The translations under genes and the position numbers were made by a program. From a virus, in the IMG/VR virus record IMGVR_UViG_3300023103_000067, positions 1 through 41,713 of that record: a DNA stretch of 41,713 bases; one strand, given 5' to 3'. Positions 1 to 5,659 of this stretch are shown here, one piece after another. Below the pieces are notes generated by a model. It was not told the DNA's origin and searched no databases. It worked only from the letters and a program-made list of their open reading frames with translations. Positions within the stretch are counted from its first letter, which is position 1; every line of letters begins with the position of its first letter.

Positions 1-534
1 ATGATCGAATTTTTGCCGCTGCTGCTGACGATCGCCGCCACTCTCGCTGCAATTCAACTGGTTTTGGTCTGGTCGAAGTGCTGGGCGAGCGACCTTTTGG
101 TCGCCAACGAGATTTTGGATGAGCATTACAAGGCGGCCAACGCCCTCATCCAGGACGAAAAGACTCCTGATAGCGTGGTCCGCTTTGTCGGTTTTGCGTC
201 GCAGCAGGCCGCCCACCCGGCGCTTGCGCGCCGGTTCGCTTCGCATGTCATTACGGGGCGCCTTCGCAATCCGCGACCACATGGTCCGGAAGCCGTGAAA
301 TTCGCCGCCGACCTCAATTCGCTGTCGCCGGAAGGCCGGAAGCAGTTCGCTTCCTTCCTTTCGACCGCCATGATCTCGAGCGCGGCCTCCGATCCGATTT
401 TTTCGCGCGTGTACCTGATGGTCGCCAGCGCGTTCCTGTCGACCTCAGGACGGGCTGACGACCGGACGGTGTCCGCAGAGCGGGCCGAAACTGCTGCTGT
501 CGATCTCAGCGATAATCTTTTCGCCTGCGCCTGA
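1..534 (+). CDS. Hypothetical protein with N-terminal membrane anchor (177 aa)
   Basis: I do not recognise the family. The first 25 residues are strongly hydrophobic (MIEFLPLLLTIAATLAAIQL), which suggests one membrane segment or an uncleaved signal anchor. The remainder (residues 30-177) is soluble-looking and rich in Ala, Ser and Arg, with no motif I can name. The gene begins at the first base of the window, so its ribosome binding site cannot be seen. It points right and converges on the leftward lysis genes, with a terminator hairpin between them. It may be a prophage accessory gene or a host gene at the prophage edge; the sequence does not decide this. Confidence 0.6.
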   Translation: MIEFLPLLLTIAATLAAIQLVLVWSKCWASDLLVANEILDEHYKAANALIQDEKTPDSVVRFVGFASQQAAHPALARRFASHVITGRLRNPRPHGPEAVKFAADLNSLSPEGRKQFASFLSTAMISSAASDPIFSRVYLMVASAFLSTSGRADDRTVSAERAETAAVDLSDNLFACA

Positions 535-543
535 AACGACGAA

Positions 544-571
544 AGCCCGCCACCCCGAAGGATGGCGGGCT
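544..571 (-). terminator. Intrinsic terminator closing the lysis cassette
   Basis: A perfect 9-bp inverted repeat (AGCCCGCCA / TGGCGGGCT) with a 10-nt loop lies 40 bp beyond the o-spanin stop codon. Read leftward, the stem is followed by TTCGTCGTTT, a moderately T-rich tail. It sits between convergent genes, so it may stop transcription from both sides, but the tail is better in the leftward direction. The same stem core (CCCGCC/GGCGGG followed by TTTCG) recurs at 25640-25668. Confidence 0.65.
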
Positions 572-610
572 CGATAGCGGAGCCTTTCGGCTCGAACGCT
601 AGGATCAGGT

Positions 611-907
611 CTACCCCGGCTTCGGCGGCGGTTTGGGACAGTCGAGCCCCTTCATCTTCAGGGCGTCGAAGAACCGGCACAGTCGGCCGACTTGAGCCCA
701 TCCCGTCTCGCCCCAGGCCTCGACGGCGTTGTCGTACCGTTCGCCGGCAATGCGGCTGCTCAGGACGTCGTCGGGCGGGACCGGCTTAGGCTGGACCCTC
801 AAGTCCGTCGCAGGCGGGAAGGCGGCGCCCGGCGTCTCGCAGCTGGCGACAGCGGCGCCTAAGCTCACGATCATCAGGCAGGCTGTCAGGGATCGTTTCA
901 GCGGCAT
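611..907 (-). CDS. Outer-membrane spanin lipoprotein (Rz1-like)
   Basis: A 98-residue protein with a lipoprotein signal: a Lys/Arg start, a hydrophobic core (LMIVSLGAAV) and a lipobox ending in Cys23 (AVASC). After lipidation the mature part is short and Pro-rich, with a C-terminal PKPPPKPG. This matches o-spanins, which join an inner-membrane spanin to disrupt the outer membrane in the last step of lysis. The ATG at 907 has a strong Shine-Dalgarno (AGGAGAG) about 5 bases upstream. The first 122 bases overlap the end of the i-spanin gene in another frame, the classic nested Rz/Rz1 arrangement. The function is inferred from architecture and place, because spanins diverge greatly in sequence. 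Confidence 0.8.
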   Translation of the reverse strand: MPLKRSLTACLMIVSLGAAVASCETPGAAFPPATDLRVQPKPVPPDDVLSSRIAGERYDNAVEAWGETGWAQVGRLCRFFDALKMKGLDCPKPPPKPG

Positions 908-1124
908 GGTCTCTCTCCTGTTGCCGGGTTTGAATGGTCTGGGCGTCGGCCTGGCGCTCATCGGCGGCGACCTCGCGCGCGGGCGCGGCGCGGGCCTCGA
1001 CCTTGGCGACGCGACGGTCATCCGCAGTGGAGGCGCACCAGCCGAGGACGCACAGCAGGACGATCAGGGTGAAGATGGCGGCCCAGGCCGTGGCGGTGAT
1101 CGACCGCAGCAGGTCGCGGATCAT
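786..1124 (-). CDS. Inner-membrane spanin (Rz-like)
   Basis: A 112-residue protein with one N-terminal membrane segment (about residues 12-31, AAIFTLIVLLCVLGWC), then a highly charged, Ala/Glu/Arg-rich stretch (about 38-80) able to form a coiled coil, and a C-terminal tail with two Cys (RRRCRQLRDAGRRLPACDG). This is the layout of an i-spanin spanning the periplasm. The ATG at 1124 overlaps the stop codon of the upstream gene (ATGA), so translation is probably coupled. The o-spanin gene lies partly within its 3' end. A holin is not in this cassette; candidates are at 4732-5630. Confidence 0.8.
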   Translation of the reverse strand: MIRDLLRSITATAWAAIFTLIVLLCVLGWCASTADDRRVAKVEARAAPAREVAADERQADAQTIQTRQQERDHAAETIPDSLPDDRELRRRCRQLRDAGRRLPACDGLEGPA

Positions 1125-1513
1125 TTGGCTTCCTCTAGGGGCGGGAAAACCGACAGGTCGATGTAGGTCCAGGATCTGATCCACCACGCCCAGCATTGGC
1201 GACCGTGCGGCCGCACCGCGCTCGGATGGGTGACGGGCGTGACCTCGCCGAGGATCGGGTAAAGCTTGTCGACGACTTCGCGCAGGCTGGCGGCCAAGGC
1301 CTCGGCCGGATAAGCGCGGTCTGTCCACGGCACAGCAACCAGGTCGATATCGCGCTCGAGGCTGCCGTGGACGCAAAGCGCATAGCCGAGAGCCTTGGCG
1401 CGCTCGCGCAGCGGCCGGATGATGCGGCGGGCCAGCGCCTTGACCATCTCGGGATCGACGGCGTCGGTGGACAGGCCGCCATTGTGGACCTTGCGGGGCT
1501 CGACACCCCTCAC
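1121..1513 (-). CDS. Small nucleotidyltransferase-like phage protein in the lysis cassette
   Basis: A 130-residue protein carrying HGSLERDIDLVAVPW at residues 49-63. A Gly-Ser turn followed by a D-x-D pair is the active-site signature of the polymerase-beta-type nucleotidyltransferase fold. Proteins with a nearly identical GS..RDIDLVAVPW motif are common but uncharacterised in phages of alpha- and gammaproteobacteria. The start is GTG at 1513, overlapping the endolysin stop; its own stop overlaps the i-spanin start. It is thus locked into the lysis operon. The fold call rests on the motif, and no substrate can be inferred. Confidence 0.75.
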   Translation of the reverse strand: MRGVEPRKVHNGGLSTDAVDPEMVKALARRIIRPLRERAKALGYALCVHGSLERDIDLVAVPWTDRAYPAEALAASLREVVDKLYPILGEVTPVTHPSAVRPHGRQCWAWWIRSWTYIDLSVFPPLEEAK

Positions 1514-1989
1514 GACAGCACCAGCTCATAGTGGCCGAGGTCGCTTTCGCCCTTTTCCATCAGGACGCCGTCGCCGTCCCAATCGATGCCGGCGCGGATC
1601 TTTACGTCCTCGGCCTTCGCCGCGGCGGACATGGCCAGCCAGATCGCCCGATACTGTTTGGCGTCACCGCCGTATGGGAAGGTCCCAAGGTCCACGGCAT
1701 GGCCGAAGCCGTCGTCCATCACGCGGTGATTGGACATCAGCGGGTCGTTCAGCCAAGTCACCTTGGCCTCGCCCGGCATAGCGTACTTTACCGGGACGCC
1801 CTTGGCGCCGCACTCGGCGCGGGTCCGGCCCTTGCCGTAGTTGGCCCACATCTCTTCCTTGGTTCGCGTGCCCTGCACGACCATGAAGTCCTGGGTGGTC
1901 AGGGCGATCGCGCGCTTGATCACCCGGACCAGGTCGGGATGGACGCCGTGAAGTTCGGCAAGGCTCCGCTGGCCCAGCGAATAGGTCAT
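1510..1989 (-). CDS. M15-family endolysin (peptidoglycan peptidase)
   Basis: A 159-residue protein of the zinc-dependent peptidase M15 family (VanX/T5-endolysin/CwlK-like), expected to cut the L-Ala-D-Glu or a related peptide bond in peptidoglycan. Visible features are the N-terminal LAELHGVHPDLVRVI typical of this phage group, the zinc site SNHRVMDDGFGHAVDL (His88 and Asp100) and the C-terminal GHYEL (His153). There is no signal peptide, so export should depend on a holin. The ATG at 1989 is chosen over upstream starts because GGAG lies about 7 bases before it and the family sequence begins there. It heads the lysis cassette. Confidence 0.88.
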   Translation of the reverse strand: MTYSLGQRSLAELHGVHPDLVRVIKRAIALTTQDFMVVQGTRTKEEMWANYGKGRTRAECGAKGVPVKYAMPGEAKVTWLNDPLMSNHRVMDDGFGHAVDLGTFPYGGDAKQYRAIWLAMSAAAKAEDVKIRAGIDWDGDGVLMEKGESDLGHYELVLS

Positions 1990-2134
1990 GGTAGTCTCCG
2001 ATTTCAGGGATGCCGCCGGCGTGCGCCGATTGAGGACGACAGGTCCAACGACCGGCGCTTTGCCGCAGTAGGCCAAGTCCTGTTAAGCAGAGGGCTTCGC
2101 GCCACGTGGTGAACGATTGTTCTGGAGATGCCCA

Positions 2135-2935
2135 TTGCCCCCTCGCCCAACTGAACCGGTCCGCTATCTGTTCGTGGACGGAGGGTCTCTGGCCAAAACG
2201 ATGCAAGCGTTCAGCAGACAGTTCTGGTCGGACAAGAAGTTGGAAATCGACTTCGTTGCCCTCGGCGAAGGTTTCAAGAAGAAATTCTACTACGATGCCT
2301 ATCCGGTGGCGCGGGAGGATCAGGTTCCGGACCTTGAAGCCAAGATTGAGGCTCATGACTTCTTAATTGACCGCGTCGGTACCCAGCCGGGATGGCATGC
2401 CTACGCAGGGGAGGCCAGGTACAGGAGGCGCCAAGGTGGCCTCGAACAGAAGATGGTCGACATCATGATCGCAGTGGACATGATGAGAAGCGCTTTCGAT
2501 GGCGTGATGGACGAATGCACGCTGTTGGCCAGCGACCTAGACTTCAAGCCACTTCTCGACGAACTCGTGCGTCAAGGAATGACTGTTCACCTCTGGTATG
2601 AGCCACGCGCCACGAGCCGCGATCTGATCCGATCCGCTGACCACGCCAGGCCGTTTGATCTCGACACAGCTTACAGGCTTCTAACTCCAGCCTCGCGCGC
2701 CCAGGTTCCGGCATTGCCTGATCTGAGCGAACACCCGGATCCGGTGCCCGCTCCAGATCATCCCCTGATCGAAGAGGGGTCATTTCATGACGGCCCTTGG
2801 CGTCTCTACGAGAAGCCAAACGGATTTTTGTTGCATTACGGGTCGCCGGAGCGACGCGCTAACTATGTGGCGCTTGGGACGGACAAGGCCTTTCTGTTTG
2901 CATACCTCGCTCATCACGGGTGGCAGAGGCTGTGA
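2135..2935 (+). CDS. NYN (PIN-like) domain protein, putative RNase; accessory gene
   Basis: A 266-residue protein whose N-terminal two thirds match the NYN/LabA (DUF88) branch of the PIN nuclease fold. RYLFVDGGSL near the N-terminus supplies the first Asp, QKMVDIMIAVDMM the second acidic cluster, and LLASDLDFKPLLDELVRQG the ASDLDF motif. NYN proteins are metal-dependent RNases or RNA-binding relatives. The C-terminal 70 residues are unrecognised. I chose TTG at 2135 because GGAG lies about 8 bases upstream; TTG at 2117 is possible. It points right, against the surrounding leftward phage genes, with less GC-rich codon use, so it is probably a cargo gene. An anti-phage role is conceivable but unproven. 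Confidence 0.75.
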   Translation: MPPRPTEPVRYLFVDGGSLAKTMQAFSRQFWSDKKLEIDFVALGEGFKKKFYYDAYPVAREDQVPDLEAKIEAHDFLIDRVGTQPGWHAYAGEARYRRRQGGLEQKMVDIMIAVDMMRSAFDGVMDECTLLASDLDFKPLLDELVRQGMTVHLWYEPRATSRDLIRSADHARPFDLDTAYRLLTPASRAQVPALPDLSEHPDPVPAPDHPLIEEGSFHDGPWRLYEKPNGFLLHYGSPERRANYVALGTDKAFLFAYLAHHGWQRL

Positions 2936-3130
2936 CGGCCAAGGCGAATCCTGCCGTCTCACCCCAGCGGCGGCAGGAACAGCACCTCCGGGATGCGGGC
3001 CAACCGCTATCCTCCGGCCTGTGACTGGGACACGGCGCCAATAGGCGTCACGAACGAAGATCGCCAGGCTGACTCTCTGCGGCGTGGCGTGGGCCTTGCG
3101 CCGGGGAAAGGCGCCTCCTACATCGCATCC
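2936..3130. other. Non-coding stretch downstream of the NYN gene
   Basis: Positions 2936-3130 and the short stretch 3287-3314 contain no convincing gene. The open frames here are short, lack ribosome binding sites and show no protein-like pattern. I see no clear promoter for the structured RNAs that follow. Confidence 0.5.
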
Positions 3131-3211
3131 GCTGCCAGTTGCGGTCGGTTAGGTTCCAGCTTCACCTGAGCTGTGTCGTGAGCCCGGTGCAACCCCGGGG
3201 CGACTGGCAGC
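3131..3211 (+). other. tRNA-like cloverleaf fragment, probably a degenerate tRNA
   Basis: A 12-bp near-perfect outer helix (3131-3142 with 3200-3211, one G-T pair) encloses a perfect 5-bp stem with a 7-nt loop (3183-3199, T-arm size) and another 5-bp stem with a 7-nt loop (3157-3173, anticodon-arm size, loop TCACCTG). No D-arm forms, and T33 and the purine at 37 are missing, so it is unlikely to be a working tRNA. It lies 4 bases before the tRNA-Arg. It could be a decayed tRNA or another structured RNA. Confidence 0.4.
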
Positions 3212-3214
3212 GTA

Positions 3215-3286
3215 GGCCCATTATTTTATCGGTCAGAATGTCTGCCTACGAAGCGGACGGGCCGGGTTCGATTCCCGGATGGGTCG
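3215..3286 (+). tRNA. tRNA-Arg (anticodon ACG), phage-carried
   Basis: A cloverleaf can be drawn. The acceptor GGCCCAT pairs with ATGGGTC (7 bp, one wobble). The D-arm is weak (three pairs) with GG in its loop. The anticodon stem TCTGC/GCGGA holds the loop CTACGAA, giving anticodon ACG. The variable loop is 4 nt, and the T-arm is CCGGG-TTCGATT-CCCGG. The anticodon arm is almost identical to the usual proteobacterial tRNA-Arg(ACG). The discriminator is G and CCA is not encoded. The mismatched first D-stem pair and AT-rich D-arm suggest a diverged phage copy rather than the host gene. Confidence 0.72.
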
Positions 3287-3314
3287 CAGAGGTTCAAGGC
3301 CGAGGCAGGTTGCC

Positions 3315-3593
3315 TCAGTCGTCGATGATGGGCCACTCCGGCGTCTCGACCACGACCGCGCCAACCCGCAGCGCGGCGCAGGACGCAGGCTCGGCGAAGT
3401 CGTCGGCGACCATGTAGAACCATGGCGGACCCAGCAGCGGAACGGTCCAGTTGCCGTTCCTGTCCTCGCGCACGATAGCCCAGACCGCATCGGGCTCCGA
3501 CGTCAAAGCCTCATACTGGGCGGCGCATTCGGCATTGTAGGCGTCCGCTCCGGCCTTGTCGGCGGCGGGCCATTTGCAGAACAGCGTAGACAT
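3315..3593 (-). CDS. Small hypothetical protein, last gene of the tail-fibre block
   Basis: A 92-residue acidic protein, Trp-rich for its size (PEWPIID at the end), which I do not recognise. The start codon shares one base with the stop codon of the LamG-like gene (TGATG), so the two are probably co-translated. A short protein directly after a fibre or receptor-binding gene is often a fibre-assembly chaperone or a small structural part; that is inference from position only. It ends the leftward late operon, about 30 bases from the tRNA region. Confidence 0.65.
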   Translation of the reverse strand: MSTLFCKWPAADKAGADAYNAECAAQYEALTSEPDAVWAIVREDRNGNWTVPLLGPPWFYMVADDFAEPASCAALRVGAVVVETPEWPIIDD

Positions 3594-4360
3594 CAGGCGA
3601 TCCCTCCTCGGGCTTTGAGATAGGCCATCATCTGCGCGGCCTGGGCCGTGTTCAGGATGGCGGTGACGGCGATCAAGGAAATGACCCCCTGGAAGAAGTT
3701 GGCTGCCGTGGTGGAGCTGTTGGCCCCCAGGCGAACACGGGTGACGTCAGTGGCCGGAACGGCCGCAGCGGTTGTGGCGGTGGCCCCGTCGATCGCGGCG
3801 GAGACGTCGGTCGCGGTCACTACGCCCCTCAGGACGTGGCGCCCACTCAGATCAACGAGGCTGTCGGTCGCCGTCACGGACACTGTGCCGTTGCCGGCGT
3901 CGGCCCGGCCCCGGTTCACCCCGGTCACGACCGTGCGGCTCAGCGCGCGGCGGAGGGTCGAGCCCGCACCATAGCTGGCCGTCATGCGGTTGGACGTATC
4001 TGCAGGAAGGGCCGTTTGATCGACCAGCGCCCAGATCTCGGAGGGCGTTGCCCCGGTGGGGAAGACACCGACCCCGGCGAAAGTCAGCTCGTCGTCCGAG
4101 CCGTCGAAGGTGACGCCAGGGCGACCGTTGAACGATGTAGCCGAATAGGCGGGCCGCGACGCACCCACGCCTTGCGCGGCAGAATAGCCGTTCTTCGCCG
4201 ACGCCCAGGCCGTCACGGCGGCGCCGGAGAGCGTCAGCTGGGCAGCCCGCTCTGCGTCCCACATGTCATATAGCGATCCGCCGAGGTCCAGAGGCGTCCA
4301 GGCCGCCGCCTTGGCGCCCTTGTTGAGACCGAGGCGAAGGCCAAGGGAAAGACCGGGCAT
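3593..4360 (-). CDS. LamG/ConA-like virion surface protein
   Basis: A 255-residue protein. After an N-terminal 25 residues come YDMWDAERAAQLTLSGAAV and WASAKNGYSAAQGVGASRP, then FNGRPGVTFDGSDDELTF and later IDGATATTA. These repeat-like beta-strand patterns are typical of concanavalin/LamG-type jelly-roll domains found on phage tail or head fibres. Such domains bind carbohydrate or decorate virions. It overlaps its neighbours by single bases on both sides (TGATG), consistent with one translational unit with 4360-4689. The exact ligand and position in the virion cannot be told. Confidence 0.72.
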   Translation of the reverse strand: MPGLSLGLRLGLNKGAKAAAWTPLDLGGSLYDMWDAERAAQLTLSGAAVTAWASAKNGYSAAQGVGASRPAYSATSFNGRPGVTFDGSDDELTFAGVGVFPTGATPSEIWALVDQTALPADTSNRMTASYGAGSTLRRALSRTVVTGVNRGRADAGNGTVSVTATDSLVDLSGRHVLRGVVTATDVSAAIDGATATTAAAVPATDVTRVRLGANSSTTAANFFQGVISLIAVTAILNTAQAAQMMAYLKARGGIA

Positions 4361-4689
4361 CAGGCGGTCCGGACCGCGATCTTCTGGGCGGCGTCGGCGC
4401 CGAACTCGCGGGTCGTTCCGGACATGACCAGATAGCCGCCGGCCGTTTCGATAGATGCGGCCGGACCCGCCGTCTGGTTCCCGTCGCCGAACTCGACCCA
4501 GTGGTCGGCGTCGCGCGCCGTGACGATCCAGACTTCGCCCTCGCTGGCGACCAGGTCCGCATCGGCGGCTGAGGTCGCCGAGGTCGTCAGGGTCTTCGCG
4601 ACCCGCGTCTTCGCCGGGGGGATAGGCAGGGTCGAGCCCGTGACGGCGCGGTCCGAAACCGAGGCGATCACGACATGCAGCGTGGCCAT
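4360..4689 (-). CDS. Small virion-associated protein (109 aa), unknown
   Basis: A 109-residue Thr/Ala-rich protein with beta-strand character: VWIVTARDADHWVEFGDGN in the middle and GGYLVMSGTTREFG near the end. It resembles short fibre- or tail-associated proteins that precede LamG-like surface proteins in related phages, but I cannot name a family. ATG at 4689 has GGAGACTATCC upstream as a Shine-Dalgarno. The start of the following gene overlaps its stop. A copy of the dispersed 13-bp palindrome (4719-4731) lies just upstream. Confidence 0.65.
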   Translation of the reverse strand: MATLHVVIASVSDRAVTGSTLPIPPAKTRVAKTLTTSATSAADADLVASEGEVWIVTARDADHWVEFGDGNQTAGPAASIETAGGYLVMSGTTREFGADAAQKIAVRTA

Positions 4690-4718
4690 GGATAGTCTCC
4701 AGATTAAAGTGAGGGTGG

Positions 4719-4731
4719 CGAACCGGGTTCG
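4719..4731. repeat. Dispersed palindrome copy 1 (CGAACCGGGTTCG)
   Basis: Exact 13-bp palindrome. It is the only copy outside a gene, lying between the 142-residue membrane protein stop and the 109-residue protein start. Confidence 0.85.
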
Positions 4732-5160
4732 TCAGTCCGACTTGCCGGGTGTGTAGGGGTCGGGGCTCGCCGCAAGATCCTTGAAGACCTGCGGGATGCC
4801 GGCATCCACTGCGGGCGGAACAGCCGCCTCAACAGCGGCTCTCATGTCCTGGACATCGGCGGCCCGGACCTCGGCGACGACGATCCGGCCGTCGTGCACA
4901 AACATGCTGATGAGCATGACCGTCGAGGTGACTGCACACAGGATCATGAAACCGGCGACACCGTCCGGCAATGTCGCCCCGCCGCCGATCTCGAACGCGA
5001 CAAAGGCGGCGGCGAGGGCCGTCGCGTCCATCAACAGGCGAACAAGCACGTTGCTGGCGTAGGCGCTCTTCACGCGTGGCTGCAGAAGTTCGGCGCGCGC
5101 GAAGACCGTCAGACCCGTGACGATCGCGCTGCCGAGGGCGACGGCGTCGAGGATGGTCAT
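4732..5160 (-). CDS. Three-span membrane protein, holin or holin-partner candidate
   Basis: A 142-residue protein with three predicted membrane segments (about residues 1-22, 40-62 and 68-90: AVALGSAIVTGLTVF, ATALAAAFVAFEIG, FMILCAVTSTVMLISMF). A soluble, charged C-terminal tail follows and ends in PYTPGKSD. The start overlaps the stop of the upstream four-span protein (ATGA), so the pair is co-translated. The lysis cassette at 611-1989 lacks a holin, and this pair is the only multi-span late product close by, so one or both may be the holin/antiholin. That is inference; no holin family motif is visible. Confidence 0.65.
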   Translation of the reverse strand: MTILDAVALGSAIVTGLTVFARAELLQPRVKSAYASNVLVRLLMDATALAAAFVAFEIGGGATLPDGVAGFMILCAVTSTVMLISMFVHDGRIVVAEVRAADVQDMRAAVEAAVPPAVDAGIPQVFKDLAASPDPYTPGKSD

Positions 5161-5630
5161 GCCTTGGACCCCATGGAGGTCAGCCACCGGATGGCGAGGT
5201 CTCGGAGGGTGGCCGGGTTGGAGAGAAGCTTGAGGGCGCCGAACAGGCCGGGCGCGAACCGCCAGGCCGCCATGCCGATGCCGAATCCGACGGCGCGCAG
5301 ATCCGACGCCGTCGCCCCTTCGAAAAACCGCGCGGCCTGCGGACCGAGATAACCGGCCATGATTGCGCCGACCAGAACCGCGAACAGGCCCTCGATCAGG
5401 GCGCGCACCATCTCTCGCCGCCCGACCGGCTCCGCGCCCAGCGACACCACGCCAATGTGAACCAGGGCAGACACCAGGCCGCCCGCTGCGCCCGCGACGG
5501 CGACCCATTCAGGATCGACCGCCCGAGGGCTGATCACCCCGGCATAGGCCGCCATGCTGACGGTCAGGTTCAGGACGAACCCGATCCCGAGGGCGGAGCA
5601 GGGCTCCAGCCACTTCATGACGCGATCCAT
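5157..5630 (-). CDS. Four-span membrane protein, holin candidate
   Basis: A 157-residue protein with about four membrane segments (residues 12-34, 43-66, 77-97 and 114-137), short loops and a basic C-terminus (LRDLAIRWLTSMGSKA). Its size and topology fit large phage holins or small membrane proteins encoded next to tail fibres. The start at 5630 has GGAG about 8 bases upstream; Met5 is an alternative. It follows the tailspike gene by 29 bases and is coupled to the three-span protein. I infer a role in lysis timing from topology and the missing holin elsewhere. Superinfection exclusion is an alternative. Confidence 0.65.
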   Translation of the reverse strand: MDRVMKWLEPCSALGIGFVLNLTVSMAAYAGVISPRAVDPEWVAVAGAAGGLVSALVHIGVVSLGAEPVGRREMVRALIEGLFAVLVGAIMAGYLGPQAARFFEGATASDLRAVGFGIGMAAWRFAPGLFGALKLLSNPATLRDLAIRWLTSMGSKA

Positions 5631-5659
5631 GGGCGAACTCCGCGCCGAAGGGTGGAAAC

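Noticed and set aside
3131-3211. A functional second tRNA with anticodon ACC
   Set aside because: T33 is replaced by C, the purine at 37 is missing and no D-arm forms, so I report it only as a tRNA-like structure.
3262-3286. The 3' end of tRNA-Arg as the prophage attachment core
   Set aside because: I found no second copy of this sequence in the window and the integrase is 37 kb away at the other end; the core would have to be duplicated at both prophage ends.
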